NCBI GenBank assembly: GCA_017413305.1
Contig: JAFPUA010000064.1
Location: forward strand, 1-7,482
Direction: 5' to 3'
DNA length: 7,482 bases
Source of the DNA: Candidatus Ruminimicrobiellum caprinum
GTDB lineage: Bacteria; Elusimicrobiota; Endomicrobiia; Endomicrobiales; Endomicrobiaceae
A model generated the notes under the pieces. It ran no database searches. It saw nothing but the letters and a program-made list of their open reading frames with translations, and was not told where the DNA came from. The first letter of the stretch is position 1; each line of letters starts with the position of its first letter. Below are positions 1-6,793 of this stretch, piece after piece. Both the position numbers and the translations under genes were made by a program.

Positions 1-4
1 CTTT

Positions 5-2005
5 TTATCTGCGGTAAACAGGTATTAAAATTGTCGTTTGCAGGCCTTTTGTTCCGTCGGGATATGAAATATTGTCCGCGCTTATTTTCCCGTTTAAAAT
101 ATTTACAAAGTATGCGGTATGTATTGTCCCCTCACCCAGACGTTTACCTTTGGAACTTTCTACCTGTTCTTTATAAAGTTTCTGCAACTTTCCCTCATTT
201 ACACCGCCTGCATTATCTGTAATTAATATCTCAAAGTTTTTTGTATCTTCAGACAATTTTAAAGATATATTAAGTTTAGCAGAAAATGCGTCATTAAGCA
301 ACAATTTTTGTAATGCAAAAATAGAATTATCCAAAACATTGTTTATTGCAACAAATATTAATCTGTTGGAATAACAATAAAAATCGTCTATATCTTTATT
401 AAAACCATTAACCTCTATATTTATGTACGGTTTAAGTTTTGAATTATAAAATGCAGCTTGAGTTTTGATGTTTTCCTGTATATAAGAAATTGTTTTTTTA
501 GAAAGAATTCCGTTACCTAACTCCTCGATATGTTCCCTTGTATTTTTTTGGTTTTCCAGAATAGCATCTTTATACGGTTTTACAATTTTTTCATATACTT
601 CAAACAGCAAATCGTTAAGACCTGTTTTTGTTTTTTCCAACTCATTTATCAAATCGTGACGGCTACTTCTTAAAAGTTCTACTGTGTCCTGCGACCAGTT
701 AAGCTCCAATGCCTGCAACTTCTGGCGCTGTGTGTCAAAAGAATCTGAAATTTCCGTAACGGTCTGTTTTTTTATAAGTTCGTTTTCAAGGGTAATATCT
801 CTGGTTAAACTGTTGTTATACTTATCAATAAGAATAAAGGTTATTATCAGTATTATCAGCCATAAAAAGTTGCTGACATTTGCCGGAGAAACAGAATTAT
901 TCTGATAATATTTTATCGGTGTAATACCTGTAAAGTTAACTGTAATCAATAAATATATAAAAACTACTCCTAAAGATATTGCCGAAAGGGTAATGATAAA
1001 TTTATTTATATCGGAATCGAACTCTTTTTTATTAAGAATATTTCTTTTAAGATAGTCCAAATCAAAAGTTTTTCTTGTTCTTGTATCCGGCAGAATTATC
1101 TTTAAAAACAATAAAAGTATTATTATTGTGAGAGGAAGAGATATCATTTCTAAAAAAATAAAACCATGAACGGAATTAATAGAAATGTCTGTCATTATGG
1201 TAGTTAAAATGCTGTTTGACACTGACTTGACTGTTGCAATATAAATATAACCGGACACAATAAATATAATAAATTCCACAATAGTGATATTCGACAAACA
1301 TATGCTGAACCACGAAATGTTGTTGCCTTTTATTTTTCGCTCGTAATGCTGCGTTAACATCAGAGTGTTATATTTTAAAATAGTCATTGAAATAATGCAC
1401 CCGACAAGAACCATTATTATTATGTTCGGTATTTCTATAAATGTTTCAGCTATATAATTGGCAAGAAGAGACAACATACTTGTATTATCTATATCAAAAA
1501 TATTTTTAAAAAGTTCCGTAAAATACATCGAGTAAGGCTGTTTAAAAATAGCATCTTTAAATATAATATTTTTAATTATTGAAGACGACAACGATATTAC
1601 GAGCCCGGTAAGTATCGATGCAAAAAGAATAAATCTGCCGGAAATGGCTATAGTTTGTCCTATGGTATTTTTATTTTTGCTTTTTGTGTTAAAAAGGATA
1701 AGGTTGCCGCTTTCTACAAGCCAGCCCCACACTATGGCGCCTGTCATATTTATAACTGCCAAATAAATAAAATGAGGCGAAGTGATATTTGATAAAACTA
1801 TAGGTGTAACAATTGCTGCTATCAGTGCCCAAACCGTGCCAAGAGTCATTGCAACAACAAATGTGCCCACCATATCAAAAGTTAAAAATCTGTAACTATT
1901 TTCATAAACAAATGTGTGGCCTGCCCAGTTAAGCAATATTGCAAAACAGGTAATTAGAATATGAAACCTTTTTTGATAGAATGAATCGTATAAATATTTA
2001 AACAT
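5..2005 (-). CDS. Membrane sensor histidine kinase with ECF S-component-like N-terminal region
   Basis: A 666-residue inner-membrane protein, predicted to sense a signal through its membrane part and autophosphorylate in the cytoplasm. Residues 12-395 hold about eight or nine hydrophobic segments. Residues 42-97 (DMVGTF, LGTVWALIAA, INMTGAIVWGWL) resemble the small-molecule-binding S components of ECF transporters; this is pattern recognition, not a search result. Residues 400-520 are charged and helical and include SRHDL, with His450 as candidate phosphoacceptor. The C-terminal GHKL ATPase domain shows an N box (Asn556 and Asn560 in NNVLDN), a G1 box (Asp597 in DNAGG) and a G2-like LGEGT (623-627). 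The 106-residue spacing from His450 to Asn556 is normal for histidine kinases. The G2 box lacks the usual GxGLGL form and no F box is evident, so activity is likely but not certain. ATG at 2005 is supported by an AGGGG site and lies 6 nt after the M23 gene. The stop codon is inside the window. Confidence 0.85.
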   Translation of the reverse strand: MFKYLYDSFYQKRFHILITCFAILLNWAGHTFVYENSYRFLTFDMVGTFVVAMTLGTVWALIAAIVTPIVLSNITSPHFIYLAVINMTGAIVWGWLVESGNLILFNTKSKNKNTIGQTIAISGRFILFASILTGLVISLSSSIIKNIIFKDAIFKQPYSMYFTELFKNIFDIDNTSMLSLLANYIAETFIEIPNIIIMVLVGCIISMTILKYNTLMLTQHYERKIKGNNISWFSICLSNITIVEFIIFIVSGYIYIATVKSVSNSILTTIMTDISINSVHGFIFLEMISLPLTIIILLLFLKIILPDTRTRKTFDLDYLKRNILNKKEFDSDINKFIITLSAISLGVVFIYLLITVNFTGITPIKYYQNNSVSPANVSNFLWLIILIITFILIDKYNNSLTRDITLENELIKKQTVTEISDSFDTQRQKLQALELNWSQDTVELLRSSRHDLINELEKTKTGLNDLLFEVYEKIVKPYKDAILENQKNTREHIEELGNGILSKKTISYIQENIKTQAAFYNSKLKPYINIEVNGFNKDIDDFYCYSNRLIFVAINNVLDNSIFALQKLLLNDAFSAKLNISLKLSEDTKNFEILITDNAGGVNEGKLQKLYKEQVESSKGKRLGEGTIHTAYFVNILNGKISADNISYPDGTKGLQTTILIPVYRR

Positions 2006-2008
2006 AAT

Positions 2009-2013
2009 CCCCT
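2009..2013 (-). promoter_or_regulatory. Ribosome binding site overlapping the M23 stop codon
   Basis: On the minus strand the M23 gene ends in TAG, which runs straight into GGG, so the AGGGG Shine-Dalgarno of the kinase gene shares two bases with the upstream stop codon. The start ATG follows after 3 nt, a short spacing. This arrangement favours translational coupling and fixes the kinase start at 2005. Confidence 0.6.
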
Positions 2014-2947
2014 ACCATAGGAATTTTAGCGGGTCAACCCCGACACCGTTTTTCTTAACGGTAAAATGCAAATGTGGACCAGTTGACCTTCCTGTAGAAC
2101 CGCTACGAGCGATGATTTGACCCATTTTAACTTTTTGGCCGACCCTTACCAAAATTTTTGACAAATGTCCATAATGCGTAACATATCCGTTTCTATGATC
2201 TATAAAAACTGCCGTTCCGTAATGACCAACATCTGTACTTGCGACGATTACCACACCATCGGCAGCTGCAGCAACAAGAGAACCTGACTTTACTGCAATA
2301 TCTATTCCACCGTGTTTGCTGACTTTTCCGGTTATAGGATGACGTCTTGTGCCAAAAGTGCTGGACAAACGCCCTGCAAGCGGCGAACGAAACATATCTC
2401 TTAAAGCATATTTTTCCTGCATACTTTCGTTAAGCGTATCAACTGCCGGTTTTTTTCCGGGAACAAAAACAAAAATTTCTTTTGATAAATCAGTAACTCT
2501 GCAGTTTGTATTTTTTAAAGTTTCTTCGTCAATATCATACTTTTCTGCTATAGTTGCCCAAGTATCGTTTGGCGAAACCGGATATAAACACCCTCCCGTT
2601 TCCGGAAGTAAAAGCTTGTCATTAACATTTACATGATACGTCTTCATCTGAGGATTACAGCCTATAACAGTGTGTACTGAATATCCATGCTGTTTGGCAA
2701 TACCCCAAAGGTTTTCCTTCATTTTAACCTTGTGAACTTCAAATTTTACATTTGTTCTTGTAAGTAAATATTTTTGTCTTTTTTCAGAGTCTTTAACAAG
2801 TTCTTCTTTAGTGTACTGAGGAAACTCAACTTTTATCACGGAGTTAAGATTTTTTTTAATTATAGAGTTAACTCTTATCTGCACTATAAAAAGTGCTACA
2901 GCTAAACATAACAAAATTATAATCCATCTAAAAACTATATTTTTCAT
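2012..2947 (-). CDS. Membrane-anchored M23 metallopeptidase with two LysM repeats
   Basis: A 311-residue predicted periplasmic peptidoglycan peptidase of the LytM/lysostaphin-like family. Residues 6-24 form one hydrophobic segment without a clear cleavage site, so it is probably an N-terminal anchor (type II topology). Two LysM-like peptidoglycan-binding repeats follow at about 70-115 and 121-165, the second more divergent. The M23 domain covers about 187-308: RSPLAGRLSSTFGTRRHP, then zinc ligands His212 and Asp216 (HGGID), catalytic-type His261 (HYGHL), and His292/His294 (GPHLHF). All key M23 residues are present, so it should be an active endopeptidase rather than an EnvC/NlpD-type activator, although the bond cut cannot be told. 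ATG at 2947 lies 1 nt after the GH81 stop, with GAGAGA 4 nt upstream of that spacing, so it is cotranscribed with GH81. It may open the cell's own wall, possibly to help surface display of the glucanase; that role is inferred from position only. Confidence 0.93.
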   Translation of the reverse strand: MKNIVFRWIIILLCLAVALFIVQIRVNSIIKKNLNSVIKVEFPQYTKEELVKDSEKRQKYLLTRTNVKFEVHKVKMKENLWGIAKQHGYSVHTVIGCNPQMKTYHVNVNDKLLLPETGGCLYPVSPNDTWATIAEKYDIDEETLKNTNCRVTDLSKEIFVFVPGKKPAVDTLNESMQEKYALRDMFRSPLAGRLSSTFGTRRHPITGKVSKHGGIDIAVKSGSLVAAAADGVVIVASTDVGHYGTAVFIDHRNGYVTHYGHLSKILVRVGQKVKMGQIIARSGSTGRSTGPHLHFTVKKNGVGVDPLKFLW

Positions 2948-2948
2948 A

Positions 2949-5729
2949 TTATCTCTCTATTGCCAATTTTCCTTTTTTGATGTTACCGCCGGACTTAATA
3001 TAATAAATATATACACCTGACGCAACATTGTTGCCGGCATTATTTTTTGCATTCCATAAATAAAAATTTGAACCGGAATCAGTTGTTGTCTCAAAAACTT
3101 TTTCACCAGCTATATTAAAAATTTTTATCGTTGAATTCGGTTCAATATTTAAAAATGTTATACCATTACCGCCGTATTTACCGCTGCTGTTAGGCTTGTA
3201 CGGAACAGGATAAACAGAAAGTTTTTTCCCGTCATCATTTTGAATTAAATCTGATGTTATTGCAAAACTTTTTGCAGGAACATTTAAGCTGCCGATATTT
3301 TTGCCAGCTTTGTAAAAGCGTACCGTTTTACTGGAGCTTGTAGGGTTGTATGCACTGTACGATATTGATGTTCCGTTTGTCTGCACCATATAAGACGGAA
3401 AATCTGCAGTATAAGAAAAATCAGGCGTGCCGTATTTGTCAAAATATTTTATGAAATGATAAGTGAAACTTTTTGAGCTGCCGGATTCGGCATCATAATC
3501 GCTGACATATGTATTGAAGTTCGTTAATGCCGTAGACGGATTGTACAAAGAAACAACCCTTGCCCAGATATCCCACCACTGTTCAGGATTGCTGCCCGTC
3601 TCTGACGACATTGCCGTATAAAAATTTTCAATATATGTTTTGTCATAAGAAAAATATGTCATTGCCGGTGTCATTGGAAGAACCTGTATGCCCTTTATAG
3701 TTTGAGGGTACTGCGGATAAAAAAACAAGTCGTAAGAAACTGTTCCGCCGAACAGCCTGCCTATAGAGTTATGTTTATAAGGCACTTTTAAAATATCTCC
3801 GTCAACATCAAAATAATAATATTTTATTGCCTGATACTCGTTTGAATACAGATATGCGCCAAGTTTTTTGTATGTTTCGTTATCGGTAACAAGTCCCCAC
3901 AGGAAAATTGCGCTCCATGCGTTCATTGCTTCCGACGAAGATTCTTGATCTATACCTCTATTATCCGCACCGCCCATACCGTTAGCCCAGCTATGCGATT
4001 CATAAAAATCAAAATGTCTCATATACGGAAAATCGCTGTCGTTCCTTTCGGTATTGGCAATATCTTTTATTAATAAATTTACCATGCCTCCGTAATCTTT
4101 TATAAACTCTTCGTCGTACATTGCAAGAATTGATGCCGCATAAATAAAGTACCCAAAATGAAAATGGTGATCGTTATAATTAAAAGAATAAAATTTTGTT
4201 ATATCGGAATCATTATCTTTTATACCTAAAAGACCGCCCCAAGTATTATCGTAAGCAAAATATTTCCCTGTTTCAAATTTTGTTGACGAATAAGTAAACC
4301 ATTCTTTTAATAAAGTTCTCAATTTTACAATTGCACTTTTTTTAAGTATATCGTTATTTAAATTGTCCGCTATAGGGATAAGATTTGCCAATTTTGCAAC
4401 TGTTTTTCCTGCAATGTACGGATTAACAGAAACTTCCGAAACTTTGACGGAAGAAATATCTGCTTCCAAGTATGTTGTTAAATCATCCTTAATATCGGAA
4501 ATATCATAATTAAAATACGGAAGAATTCCGTTAAAATCTGTTTTTGTGGAAAAAGTATTTCCTGCGGCAAGTTTCAGTATACCTCGCAAAGTATCAAAAG
4601 TGTTGCTGCCAACATAATTTACCGAAGAGTTTAAATTATTATATTGGTGGGGAAACAAACAAAAAAGTGTACCATTCTGCTGGCCGGGAACATCTGTTCT
4701 TTTTTTTGTTGTAGTAAAATTAAATGTTGTTTTAGAAGAATAGTCCGACGAAACAGACCATTCTGCTTTTGTGTCAGTAACAAAGTTATATGCGTATTTG
4801 TAATATGTAGCCAAATCTTCTACAGCTTCGCTAAGAGATGTTGAGGGAAGAAGTGCTAGTGACATATAATTTGTGCCGGAAGGGAAAGTTATTGCAATTC
4901 TGAACCAAGGGACATACCAACTGCTTGGGTTTTGTATATTGGCAATATCTTGAGAAAACATTGTTCCTTTTGGAACGAAAATACCATAATATACACTTTT
5001 GTCACCGTAATTTACATGTAAAATTATTCTGTCGGTGTTTGTACCACCATATGATAAAGTGTCGTAAGAAATTATATTTCCGTCACTATCATATAATGTG
5101 TAAACTGTAGAAAAATTGTACCATTCCCAGTTCTGAGCAAAGTTTATGGATGGAATTATTCCGTCGGAAAATTCATAGTAAGAAAATGGTGAACCTTGCA
5201 CCATTGTTGATGTCATCCAATATGAATCTGTTTCCCATTTGGCTGTAGCTGAAAAATCAGAATATCCGTCAAGCTTTGCAGAAGAAAAATTTTTGTTGTA
5301 TCCGTTGGCTGTGGTAGTAGAAATAGAAATCACCATCGAGTTCGCGTAGTCATCAGCATCTGTATCGTATCCGTTATCTTTAAATTTTATTGCGTCAGAA
5401 GAATATTTTATTTTTGGATACTCTATTAATAGTCCGGACTCTTCTGCGCTAAACACTTGTGGATAAGCATACATATTGAAAGAATATGCATTTATATTTG
5501 AAGGATTATAGTCGTAACAAGCATAAATTAAAGAATTGAAAAATTTGTTCGTCGGGTACGGTTTTGAAATTGCAGAAGTTATATATGTCGGTGTTGGCGG
5601 TGTGGATGATGTTGGAATAGAAGAACTAATCGAAGCTTTTCCGCCGGGTGTTGGCACAGCAAAACACCCCACAGCACACAACAATAATACTGTCGTCACA
5701 ATATTTGATAATTTTATTATTTTTGTCAT
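2949..5729 (-). CDS. Secreted GH81 endo-1,3-beta-glucanase with C-terminal sorting-type domain
   Basis: A 926-residue exported enzyme expected to hydrolyse internal beta-1,3-glucosidic bonds (curdlan, laminarin, callose, paramylon, fungal wall glucan) with inversion. A signal peptide ends near CFA/VP (residue 24) and a Ser/Thr/Pro-rich linker follows to about 50. GH81 hallmarks appear in order: KPYPTNKFFNSL (57-67), LFPHQYNNL (358-366), FNYNDHHFHFGYF (516-528) with Asp520 as candidate general acid, FPYMRHFDFYESHSWANG (567-584), and DQESSSEAMNAW (594-605) with Glu596 and Glu600, the glutamate pair four residues apart expected in this family. GIQVLPMTP (680-688) and QWWDIWARV (717-725) also fit. 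Residues about 780-825 form a small beta module. Residues about 835-926 are a FlgD/T9SS-like Ig domain. No carbohydrate-binding module was recognised. The Shine-Dalgarno is weak (AAGG, 11 nt from ATG at 5729). The M23 gene follows after 1 nt. Confidence 0.95.
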   Translation of the reverse strand: MTKIIKLSNIVTTVLLLCAVGCFAVPTPGGKASISSSIPTSSTPPTPTYITSAISKPYPTNKFFNSLIYACYDYNPSNINAYSFNMYAYPQVFSAEESGLLIEYPKIKYSSDAIKFKDNGYDTDADDYANSMVISISTTTANGYNKNFSSAKLDGYSDFSATAKWETDSYWMTSTMVQGSPFSYYEFSDGIIPSINFAQNWEWYNFSTVYTLYDSDGNIISYDTLSYGGTNTDRIILHVNYGDKSVYYGIFVPKGTMFSQDIANIQNPSSWYVPWFRIAITFPSGTNYMSLALLPSTSLSEAVEDLATYYKYAYNFVTDTKAEWSVSSDYSSKTTFNFTTTKKRTDVPGQQNGTLFCLFPHQYNNLNSSVNYVGSNTFDTLRGILKLAAGNTFSTKTDFNGILPYFNYDISDIKDDLTTYLEADISSVKVSEVSVNPYIAGKTVAKLANLIPIADNLNNDILKKSAIVKLRTLLKEWFTYSSTKFETGKYFAYDNTWGGLLGIKDNDSDITKFYSFNYNDHHFHFGYFIYAASILAMYDEEFIKDYGGMVNLLIKDIANTERNDSDFPYMRHFDFYESHSWANGMGGADNRGIDQESSSEAMNAWSAIFLWGLVTDNETYKKLGAYLYSNEYQAIKYYYFDVDGDILKVPYKHNSIGRLFGGTVSYDLFFYPQYPQTIKGIQVLPMTPAMTYFSYDKTYIENFYTAMSSETGSNPEQWWDIWARVVSLYNPSTALTNFNTYVSDYDAESGSSKSFTYHFIKYFDKYGTPDFSYTADFPSYMVQTNGTSISYSAYNPTSSSKTVRFYKAGKNIGSLNVPAKSFAITSDLIQNDDGKKLSVYPVPYKPNSSGKYGGNGITFLNIEPNSTIKIFNIAGEKVFETTTDSGSNFYLWNAKNNAGNNVASGVYIYYIKSGGNIKKGKLAIER
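2952..3227 (-). other. FlgD/T9SS-type C-terminal Ig domain of the glucanase
   Basis: The last ~92 residues of the GH81 protein (about 835-926) show YPVPYKP, a glycine-rich stretch, IKIFNIAGEKVFE, LWNAKNNAGNNVASGVYIYY and KKGKLAIER. This is the order found in FlgD-like Ig folds and in type A C-terminal sorting domains of the type IX secretion system. The family link is knowledge-based. Surface anchoring or secretion through an outer-membrane system is inference, as no secretion gene lies in the window. Confidence 0.75.
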
Positions 5730-5745
5730 CTTACTTACAACCTTA

Positions 5746-5825
5746 AGCTTAAAGCTTATAGCTTATAGTTTAAAATATATTTTTACAACAAACTTTAAGC
5801 TTTCAGCTGTAAACTATCAGCTAAA
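5746..5825. repeat. Degenerate 7-bp tandem repeat in two inverted blocks
   Basis: Reading the plus strand, 5746-5773 splits into four heptads (AGCTTAA, AGCTTAT, AGCTTAT, AGTTTAA). 5791-5825 splits into five (AACTTTA, AGCTTTC, AGCTGTA, AACTATC, AGCTAAA). The second block read on the minus strand gives AGCTGAT, AGTTTAC, AGCTGAA, AGCTTAA, so the two blocks can also pair as an imperfect inverted repeat around an AT-rich centre. It resembles the short tandemly repeated heptanucleotides (STRR-type) known from other bacterial intergenic regions. The repeat fills most of the gap between the unknown membrane protein gene and GH81. Confidence 0.65.
5762..5791 (-). promoter_or_regulatory. Possible promoter for the GH81-M23-kinase genes
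   Basis: On the minus strand TTGTTG (5791-5786) is followed after 18 nt by TATAAG (5767-5762), about 33 nt before the GH81 start. A second TATAAG lies 7 nt further on (5760-5755) because the hexamer is part of the heptad repeat. The -35 match is poor and the region is AT-rich by default, so this is a weak call. It matters because the preceding hairpin could partly separate GH81 from the receiver transcript. Confidence 0.25.
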
Positions 5826-5843
5826 AATCGTTTTGCGATTTTT
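5823..5843 (-). terminator. Weak hairpin, possible attenuator or terminator
   Basis: On the minus strand AAAAATCG, a CAAAA loop and CGATTTTT form a perfect 8-bp stem ending in five T, beginning at the last base of the stop codon of the unknown membrane protein gene. It has the layout of an intrinsic terminator, but the stem has only two G-C pairs and the T run is part of the stem. Partial termination or mRNA 3'-end protection is more likely than a strong stop. The plus strand forms the mirror hairpin with six T. Confidence 0.35.
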
Positions 5844-6793
5844 TATATTCTCTTCTGTAGCAACAGCTTATATTCGTTAGGAGCTGTCGCAATTCTCATA
5901 TTTAATTGATGTTTTTTTGCATAAACATTAAATTTATGCATATCAACAAAATAGTCTATAATAAAATATATTCCTGCTGCACACATCAGTATTCCGCAAA
6001 CACCCTCAATATCACTTTTGTTTCTTTTTTTGATTATTGGCTTATAGTTAATGTTCTTTTCCAATTTTACACGAACGTCCATTAAATCTAATGCATTCTC
6101 TCCAAGATTGAGCCCTGTGAGATCATCAGGATCGTCATCTTTTCTTGGATTTAAATTTGGCATATCAGTGCCGCTTGTACAATATCCCCAAATATCTTGC
6201 CAAGACAAAGACTGTCCTTTTGCCAAATCTTTATTTTTATACTCTATTCTTTCCGTCTCTCCTATTTTTTGCACTGTAGCAATATGATAATCATTGGATG
6301 TTTTTTCTCCATCTTGACTACGCCAATTATCGTCTTTTATCACAGTACCATCTCTTTTTTTGTAGCGAACTTCTATTGTAATATTTTTTAAATCAACATT
6401 GCCGTTATTGTATAATATGTTCCAATCTTTACCATCTGACTCTTGTCCAATAGAATAAGTTTTTCCATCAATTTCATAGTTCCACTCAGAATATCCTGAT
6501 TTTATTCCATAAGTATCTACATCAAAATATCCTGTTGGAGAACCTGTTCCATATGAATACCACTCTGAATGCAATACTGTGGTATAGTCGACACTGGGGC
6601 GGGAGAGATCTTCCTCCACCTGAGAAAAACCGTCATAAGTTAAAATACCACCCAACACTGTAAGCACTAAGCCGTAAATAAGTTTCTTTGTGGGTTTGCC
6701 TTCCGGTTCTTCATCGGCATACGGGTCAAACTCTGCAAAAGAAACAGAAAAACACATACATAAAGTAATTAATATCGTTAAGAATTTTTTCAA
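5843..6793 (-). CDS. Exported membrane protein of unknown function
   Basis: A 316-residue protein that I do not recognise. A clear signal peptide (MKKF..., hydrophobic to residue 18) ends near SFA/EF at 20, followed by an acidic DPYADEEPEG stretch. A first hydrophobic segment lies at about 38-53 and a second at about 263-283, with a basic tail after it. The roughly 200 residues between them are soluble and aromatic-rich. Residues 125-150 (LYNNGNVDLKNITIEVRYKKRDGT) and 235-248 (DLMDVRVKLEKNIN) suggest an Ig-like or FxLYD-type beta-sandwich; this is a weak structural guess. No catalytic motif is visible. The start is TTG, overlapping the receiver stop as TTGA; a GGAGAG site 6 nt upstream and the immediate signal peptide support it. 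The 4-nt overlap ties it to the receiver gene, so an envelope partner of the signalling system is possible but unproven. Confidence 0.85.
   Translation of the reverse strand: MKKFLTILITLCMCFSVSFAEFDPYADEEPEGKPTKKLIYGLVLTVLGGILTYDGFSQVEEDLSRPSVDYTTVLHSEWYSYGTGSPTGYFDVDTYGIKSGYSEWNYEIDGKTYSIGQESDGKDWNILYNNGNVDLKNITIEVRYKKRDGTVIKDDNWRSQDGEKTSNDYHIATVQKIGETERIEYKNKDLAKGQSLSWQDIWGYCTSGTDMPNLNPRKDDDPDDLTGLNLGENALDLMDVRVKLEKNINYKPIIKKRNKSDIEGVCGILMCAAGIYFIIDYFVDMHKFNVYAKKHQLNMRIATAPNEYKLLLQKRI

Noticed and set aside
2349..2636. Plus-strand open frame antisense to the M23 gene
   Set aside because: The minus-strand frame has complete LysM and M23 motifs; this one is a shadow with no family features.
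5579..5650. Ser/Thr/Pro-rich stretch after the glucanase signal peptide as a separate domain
   Set aside because: It is about 25 residues of low complexity, best read as a linker between signal peptide and catalytic domain.
5536..5880. Plus-strand open frame of 114 codons across the GH81 start and the repeat gap
   Set aside because: It lies mostly antisense to the GH81 signal peptide and linker, crosses the heptad repeat and ends inside the next gene. It has no ribosome binding site and no recognisable protein features.
6051..6391. Two overlapping plus-strand open frames antisense to the unknown membrane protein
   Set aside because: The minus-strand frame has a signal peptide, Shine-Dalgarno and operon fit. 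The antisense frames are Phe/Ser-rich shadows.
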